Shown piece after piece: positions 60,664-64,000 of a stretch of 64,000 nucleotides of DNA. How positions within the stretch are numbered: position 1 is the stretch's first letter; each line of letters begins with the position of its first letter. The notes under the pieces were generated by a model. That model was not told the DNA's origin. It saw only the letters and a program-made list of their open reading frames with translations, and made no database searches. The stretch comes from Streptomyces sp. BK208 (lineage in GTDB: Bacteria > Actinomycetota > Actinomycetes > Streptomycetales > Streptomycetaceae): NCBI RefSeq assembly GCF_004364245.1, contig NZ_SOAV01000014.1:124001-188000 (forward strand), read 5' to 3'. Both the position numbers and the translations under genes were made by a program.

Positions 60664-61695
60664 ATGGCGCTCACGCTCTACGTCGACACCGCGCGCTGGC
60701 GGGCGCACCACAAGCACGTGCAGGAGCAGTTCCCCGGGCTGGTCCCGGTCTGCAAGGGCAACGGCTACGGATTCGGTCACGAGCGGCTGGCGGAGGAGGC
60801 CACACGGCTGGGCTCGGACGTACTGGCCGTCGGCACCACCTACGAAGCCGCTCGCATCAAGGACTTCTTCGGGGGTGACCTGCTGGTCCTCACCCCGTAC
60901 CGCCGCGGTGAGGAACCCGTTCCGCTGCCCGACCGGGTGGTGCGTTCGGTGTCGTCCATCGACGGCGTGTACGGCCTGGTGGGCGCGCGCGTGGTCATCG
61001 AGGTGATGTCCTCGATGAAGCGGCACGGCATCAGCGAGCAGGACCTGCCGCAGCTGCACGCCGCCATAGAGAACGTCCGGCTGGAGGGCTTCGCCATCCA
61101 CCTGCCGCTGGACCGCACCGACGGCTCGGACGCCGTCGAGGAGGTCATCGGCTGGATGGACCGGCTGCGGGCGGCCCGGCTCCCGCTGCACACCATGTTC
61201 GTCAGCCATCTCAAGGCCGACGAACTGGCCCGGCTCCAGCAGCAGTTCCCGCAGACCCGCTTCCGCGCCCGGATCGGCACCCGGCTGTGGTTGGGGGATC
61301 ACGAGGCCACCGAGTACCGCGGCGCCGTCCTGGACGTCACGCGCGTCGCCAAGGGAGAGCGTTTCGGCTACCGGCAGCAGAAGGCGGCCTCCGACGGCTT
61401 CCTGGTGGTCGTGGCGGGCGGTACGTCGCACGGGGTGGGGCTGGAGGCACCGAAGGCGCTGCACGGTGTCATGCCGCGCGCCAAGGGCGTCGCCCGGGCC
61501 GGCCTCGCCACGGTCAACCGCAACCTCTCCCCGTTCGTCTGGAGCGGCAAGCAGCGCTGGTTCGCGGAGCCGCCGCACATGCAGGTGTCGATCCTGTTCG
61601 TTCCCTCGGACGCGGCGGAGCCCAAGGTGGGGGACGAGCTGGTGGCGCATCTGCGGCACACCACCACGCAGTTCGACCGCATCCTCGACCGCTAG
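60664..61695 (+). CDS. PLP enzyme of the alanine-racemase N-terminal type
   Basis: A 343-residue TIM-barrel PLP protein. The PLP Lys is in PVCKGNGYGFGHERLAEEA. VVIEVMSSMKRHGISEQDL and RARIGTRLWLGD are also family-like. The C-terminal beta domain of alanine racemase is partly present. It may be an amino-acid racemase or decarboxylase for cell-wall substrates; its constant place after femX favours a cell-wall role. GAAAGG before ATG 60664. Confidence 0.85.
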   Translation: MALTLYVDTARWRAHHKHVQEQFPGLVPVCKGNGYGFGHERLAEEATRLGSDVLAVGTTYEAARIKDFFGGDLLVLTPYRRGEEPVPLPDRVVRSVSSIDGVYGLVGARVVIEVMSSMKRHGISEQDLPQLHAAIENVRLEGFAIHLPLDRTDGSDAVEEVIGWMDRLRAARLPLHTMFVSHLKADELARLQQQFPQTRFRARIGTRLWLGDHEATEYRGAVLDVTRVAKGERFGYRQQKAASDGFLVVVAGGTSHGVGLEAPKALHGVMPRAKGVARAGLATVNRNLSPFVWSGKQRWFAEPPHMQVSILFVPSDAAEPKVGDELVAHLRHTTTQFDRILDR

Positions 61696-61769
61696 CGAGC
61701 GGCCGCAGGACGTGAAAGGCCGTTCCCGGGGTCCTGGTGGCCCTCGGGTACGGGCTTTCACGCGTTCAC

Positions 61770-63278
61770 TCAGTGCGAACTGCCCGGCTGCCGGCTCCTG
61801 CCCCAGTGCACCCGTGTCTCCTCGTAGTGGGCCGCGGGCGGCTCGGCACGAGCCGCCGGACCCAGGACGAAGACATCCTCCGCGCCGTCCAGCACCCCGC
61901 CCGACGGGTCGTCGTCGCCCGTCCGCCGCACCGGGTCCCGGTCCGGCCTCAGGATGTCGCGCACGACCATGGCACAGAGGAACAGCGTCCCCAGCAGGTG
62001 CAGGCCGATGGCCCAGTGGTAGCCGTCCGTCGGCAGTCCCTTGTGGGCGTCGCCGCTGGTGGTGTAGGCGAGATACATCCAGATGCCGAGGAAGTAGGCC
62101 ACTTCGCACGCCTGCCAGATCAGGAAGTCCCGCCACTTGGGCCGGGCCAGGGCGGCGAGCGGCACCAGCCAGAGCACGTACTGCGGTGAGTAGACCTTGT
62201 TGGTGAGGATGAACGCCGCGACGATCAGGAAGGCGAGCTGCGCGAGCCGCGGCCGCCGCGGAGCGGCCAGCGTCAGCGCCGCGACGGCGCCGCAGCTCAG
62301 CAGCATCAGAAGCGTGGCGAGGGTGTTGACGGTCTCGGTGCTGAGGGGGTTGTCGGAGTTCTGGGCCAGGATCAGCCAAAGGGACCCGAAGTCCACGCCC
62401 CTCTCCTGGCTGAACGTGTAGAACTTCGACCAGCCGTCGAAGGCGAAGAGCATCACCGGCAGATTCACGACGAGCCAGGCGACGACCGCGCCTCCCAGTG
62501 CCGTTCCGAACGCCCGCCACTTGCCCGCACGCCAGCACAGGACGAGAAGGGGGCCGAGGATCAAGAAGGGGTAGAGCTTGGCGGCCGTGGCCAGGCCCAG
62601 CAGCACGCCGAAGGCCAGCGGGCGCTCCCGGGACCACATCAGGAGGGCGGCTGCCGTCAGGGCGACCGCCAGCAGGTCCCAGTTGACGGTGGCAGTCAGC
62701 GCGAAGGCGGGCGCCAAGGCGACCAGCAGACCGTCCCAGGGGCGCCGGGTGTGCGTACGGGCCACGCAGACGGCGATGACGACCGCACAAACCATGAGCA
62801 TCCCGGCATTGACCATCCAGTACCACTGCTCCTGGTCCTGGATGGTGCCGCTGCCCGGCGTGAGCCAGGACGCGACCTCCATGAACAGGCCGGTCAGCAC
62901 GGGGTACTCCAGGTACTCCATGTCGCCGGGGAGCTTGTCGAAGTACGGCACGAGCCCGTCGACGAATCCGCGTCCCTGGTAGAGGTGCGGGATGTCCGAG
63001 TAGCACGCGTGCGTGTACTGGGAGCTGGCGCCGAAGAACCAGGCACCGTTGTAACACGGGGCCTTCTGGACCAGTCCGAGGACGAACATGCCGATCGCCA
63101 CGAGTGCGATCACCCGCACGGGGGTCCACCAGGACGTACCCAGCAGGGCACGCCGACCCACCGGGCCGCCGATCAGCTCGCTGCCGGCCGCGGCGACCGT
63201 GTCCTCCCTGGTCGGCCGCACCGGGTCCGGCTCGTGCACGCTCGCTGGCGTCGATTCTGCACTGGGCATGGGGCACAT
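61770..63278 (-). CDS. GT87 (DUF2029) polyprenol-phosphate glycosyltransferase
   Basis: A 502-residue membrane glycosyltransferase with about eleven helices. The first luminal loop (GFVDGLVPYFDKLPGDMEYLEYP) contains the catalytic Asp/Glu of this clan; the family uses polyprenyl-phospho-mannose or -arabinose. A cytosolic tail follows (~455-502). ATG 63278 or ATG 63269 may start it; GGCAGG favours the second. Confidence 0.87.
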   Translation of the reverse strand: MCPMPSAESTPASVHEPDPVRPTREDTVAAAGSELIGGPVGRRALLGTSWWTPVRVIALVAIGMFVLGLVQKAPCYNGAWFFGASSQYTHACYSDIPHLYQGRGFVDGLVPYFDKLPGDMEYLEYPVLTGLFMEVASWLTPGSGTIQDQEQWYWMVNAGMLMVCAVVIAVCVARTHTRRPWDGLLVALAPAFALTATVNWDLLAVALTAAALLMWSRERPLAFGVLLGLATAAKLYPFLILGPLLVLCWRAGKWRAFGTALGGAVVAWLVVNLPVMLFAFDGWSKFYTFSQERGVDFGSLWLILAQNSDNPLSTETVNTLATLLMLLSCGAVAALTLAAPRRPRLAQLAFLIVAAFILTNKVYSPQYVLWLVPLAALARPKWRDFLIWQACEVAYFLGIWMYLAYTTSGDAHKGLPTDGYHWAIGLHLLGTLFLCAMVVRDILRPDRDPVRRTGDDDPSGGVLDGAEDVFVLGPAARAEPPAAHYEETRVHWGRSRQPGSSH

Positions 63279-63340
63279 CCTGCCGTACGCACCTGGGGAC
63301 AGGGCGGGGCCGCCGCACCCTCATGGATGCGGCGGCCCCT

Positions 63341-63381
63341 GTTTTCACGTGAAACTTGCGGGTGTTTCACGTGAAACACCC
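63341..63381. other. parS: parS site pair between GT87 and PBP genes
   Basis: The full 16-bp consensus is at 63363-63378, inside a 22-bp palindrome (63360-63381). A second, one-mismatch copy lies at 63341-63356. The two centres are 22 bp apart. Confidence 0.87.
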
Positions 63382-63399
63382 CTGCTTGCGGCGGTGCGG

Positions 63400-64000
63400 C
63401 TATCCGTTCGCGCCCCAGATGCTGTTTCCGCGACTGGTTCCGCTGTCGCCCTCTTCCCCTGTCTCACTGGTTGTGGGTGAAGGTGATCCGCTGCCCTCCG
63501 AGCCGCCTGGGCCGTTGCCCCCGTTGCCGTTGCCGGCGTTGTCGCCGTCGTCGCAGTTCCACTCGAAGACCCCGCACGTATTGGTCGGCGTGGAAGGCGA
63601 GGGAGCGGTCTGCGTGTCGCTGGGCGACGGGGTCGGCGACGGGCTGGTCTCTTCGGTCTCGGAGGCCGAGGGGGAGGGGGAGGGCGTGGGAGTCGGCGAC
63701 GGGGTGTCGTTGATGACCTCACCGATGGGCTCCGGCTTCGGGAACTTCTCCGCCTTCATGCCCTTCATCGCGTCCGACATGTAGTCCTGCCAGATCGTGG
63801 ACGGGAAGGAGGCGCCGTGGATCTTGTCCTCACCACCCGTTCCGTACATCTCCAGGAACGTGCGGTTCTTGATGGTCTCGTCGTCCGGGTACCGATACAT
63901 GCTGATCGCGGTCGACAGCTGCGGGGTGTAACCGACGAACCAGGCGGACTTGTTGCCGTCCGTGGTACCGGTCTTGCCCGCCACCTCTCGGCCGGGCAGC
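63400..64000 (-). CDS. Class A penicillin-binding protein, C-terminal part
   Basis: The last ~200 residues of a bifunctional transglycosylase-transpeptidase; the N-terminus is beyond the window. LPGREVAGKTGTTDGNKSAW carries the third transpeptidase motif KTGT; WFVGYTPQLSTAISMY and GASFPSTIWQDYM end the domain. A Pro/Ser/Thr-rich tail follows, with a CGVFEWNC pair that may form a disulfide. Confidence 0.93.
   Translation of the reverse strand, partial: LPGREVAGKTGTTDGNKSAWFVGYTPQLSTAISMYRYPDDETIKNRTFLEMYGTGGEDKIHGASFPSTIWQDYMSDAMKGMKAEKFPKPEPIGEVINDTPSPTPTPSPSPSASETEETSPSPTPSPSDTQTAPSPSTPTNTCGVFEWNCDDGDNAGNGNGGNGPGGSEGSGSPSPTTSETGEEGDSGTSRGNSIWGANG

Noticed and set aside
59050..63348. A minus-strand open frame of 1432 codons covering femX, the racemase-like gene and GT87
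   Set aside because: Open only because of the strong GC bias; composition is Arg/Ala/Gly-rich with no domain, and three well-supported genes occupy the region.

Overview
The window reads as a piece of a Streptomyces chromosome close to the replication origin. The DNA is very GC-rich with strong third-position GC bias. It encodes the sporulation proteins SsgA and SsgR, a TPP-riboswitch thiC, a Rex-controlled cytochrome bd operon and a FemX-type bridge enzyme. Gene order matches, as I remember it, S. coelicolor from about SCO3971 down to SCO3901 (locus numbers are from memory, not a search). The non-coding DNA supports an origin-proximal position: consensus or near-consensus ParB sites (parS) recur through the window, and three intergenic clusters of DnaA boxes lie at about 11.1, 19.6 and 55.35 kb.

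Layout. 0-10 kb: tail of a SpoIIE-type phosphatase, aminopeptidase P, an anti-sigma-like ATPase, then a secreted and membrane copper set (YcnI, Sco, PCuAC/ECuC, a CopC-CopD fusion, DyP peroxidase DtpA). 10-23 kb: pheA, serS, two Cof-type phosphatases, a four-gene ABC exporter, a hydrolase-dehydrogenase fusion, kptA, an F420/flavin-type oxidoreductase and an M23 endopeptidase. 23.8-31.7 kb: DevS-like sensor kinase and cydCD-cydB-cydA, with two parS sites inside the operon and a perfect Rex operator in front. 32-41 kb: hisC, a LacI regulator, an intergenic tract with an exact 8-bp tandem repeat, a phosphoesterase, a TerD-vWA protein and thiC. 41-47 kb: YibE/F protein, ssgA, ssgR, small membrane proteins, ptpA and a PLP enzyme. 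47-53.5 kb: NUDIX, GNATs, a GlcG/HbpS-like protein, an MFS/MarR divergent pair and a serine hydrolase. 53.5-64 kb: dnaB, a MATE exporter, rplI-rpsR-ssb-rpsF, femX, a racemase-like gene, a GT87 transferase and the 3' end of a class A penicillin-binding protein.

How the genes work together. The copper set probably supplies copper to extracytoplasmic oxidases. Cyd proteins, Rex operator and sensor kinase form a redox-responsive respiratory block. SsgR/SsgA, FemX, the endopeptidase and the PBP belong to cell-wall growth and sporulation. DnaA boxes, parS sites, dnaB and ssb make this a region rich in replication and segregation functions.

The less ordinary observations are: long perfect palindromes built around parS at gene ends, parS overlapping the cydCD start codon, DnaA boxes upstream of dnaB and serS, two gene remnants (17.7 and 53.5 kb), a SpoIIE phosphatase lacking a metal-binding Asp, an Ala/Lys-rich insertion in the CopC-CopD fusion, and repeated leaderless promoters. 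I see no mobile element, CRISPR array, tRNA or rRNA.
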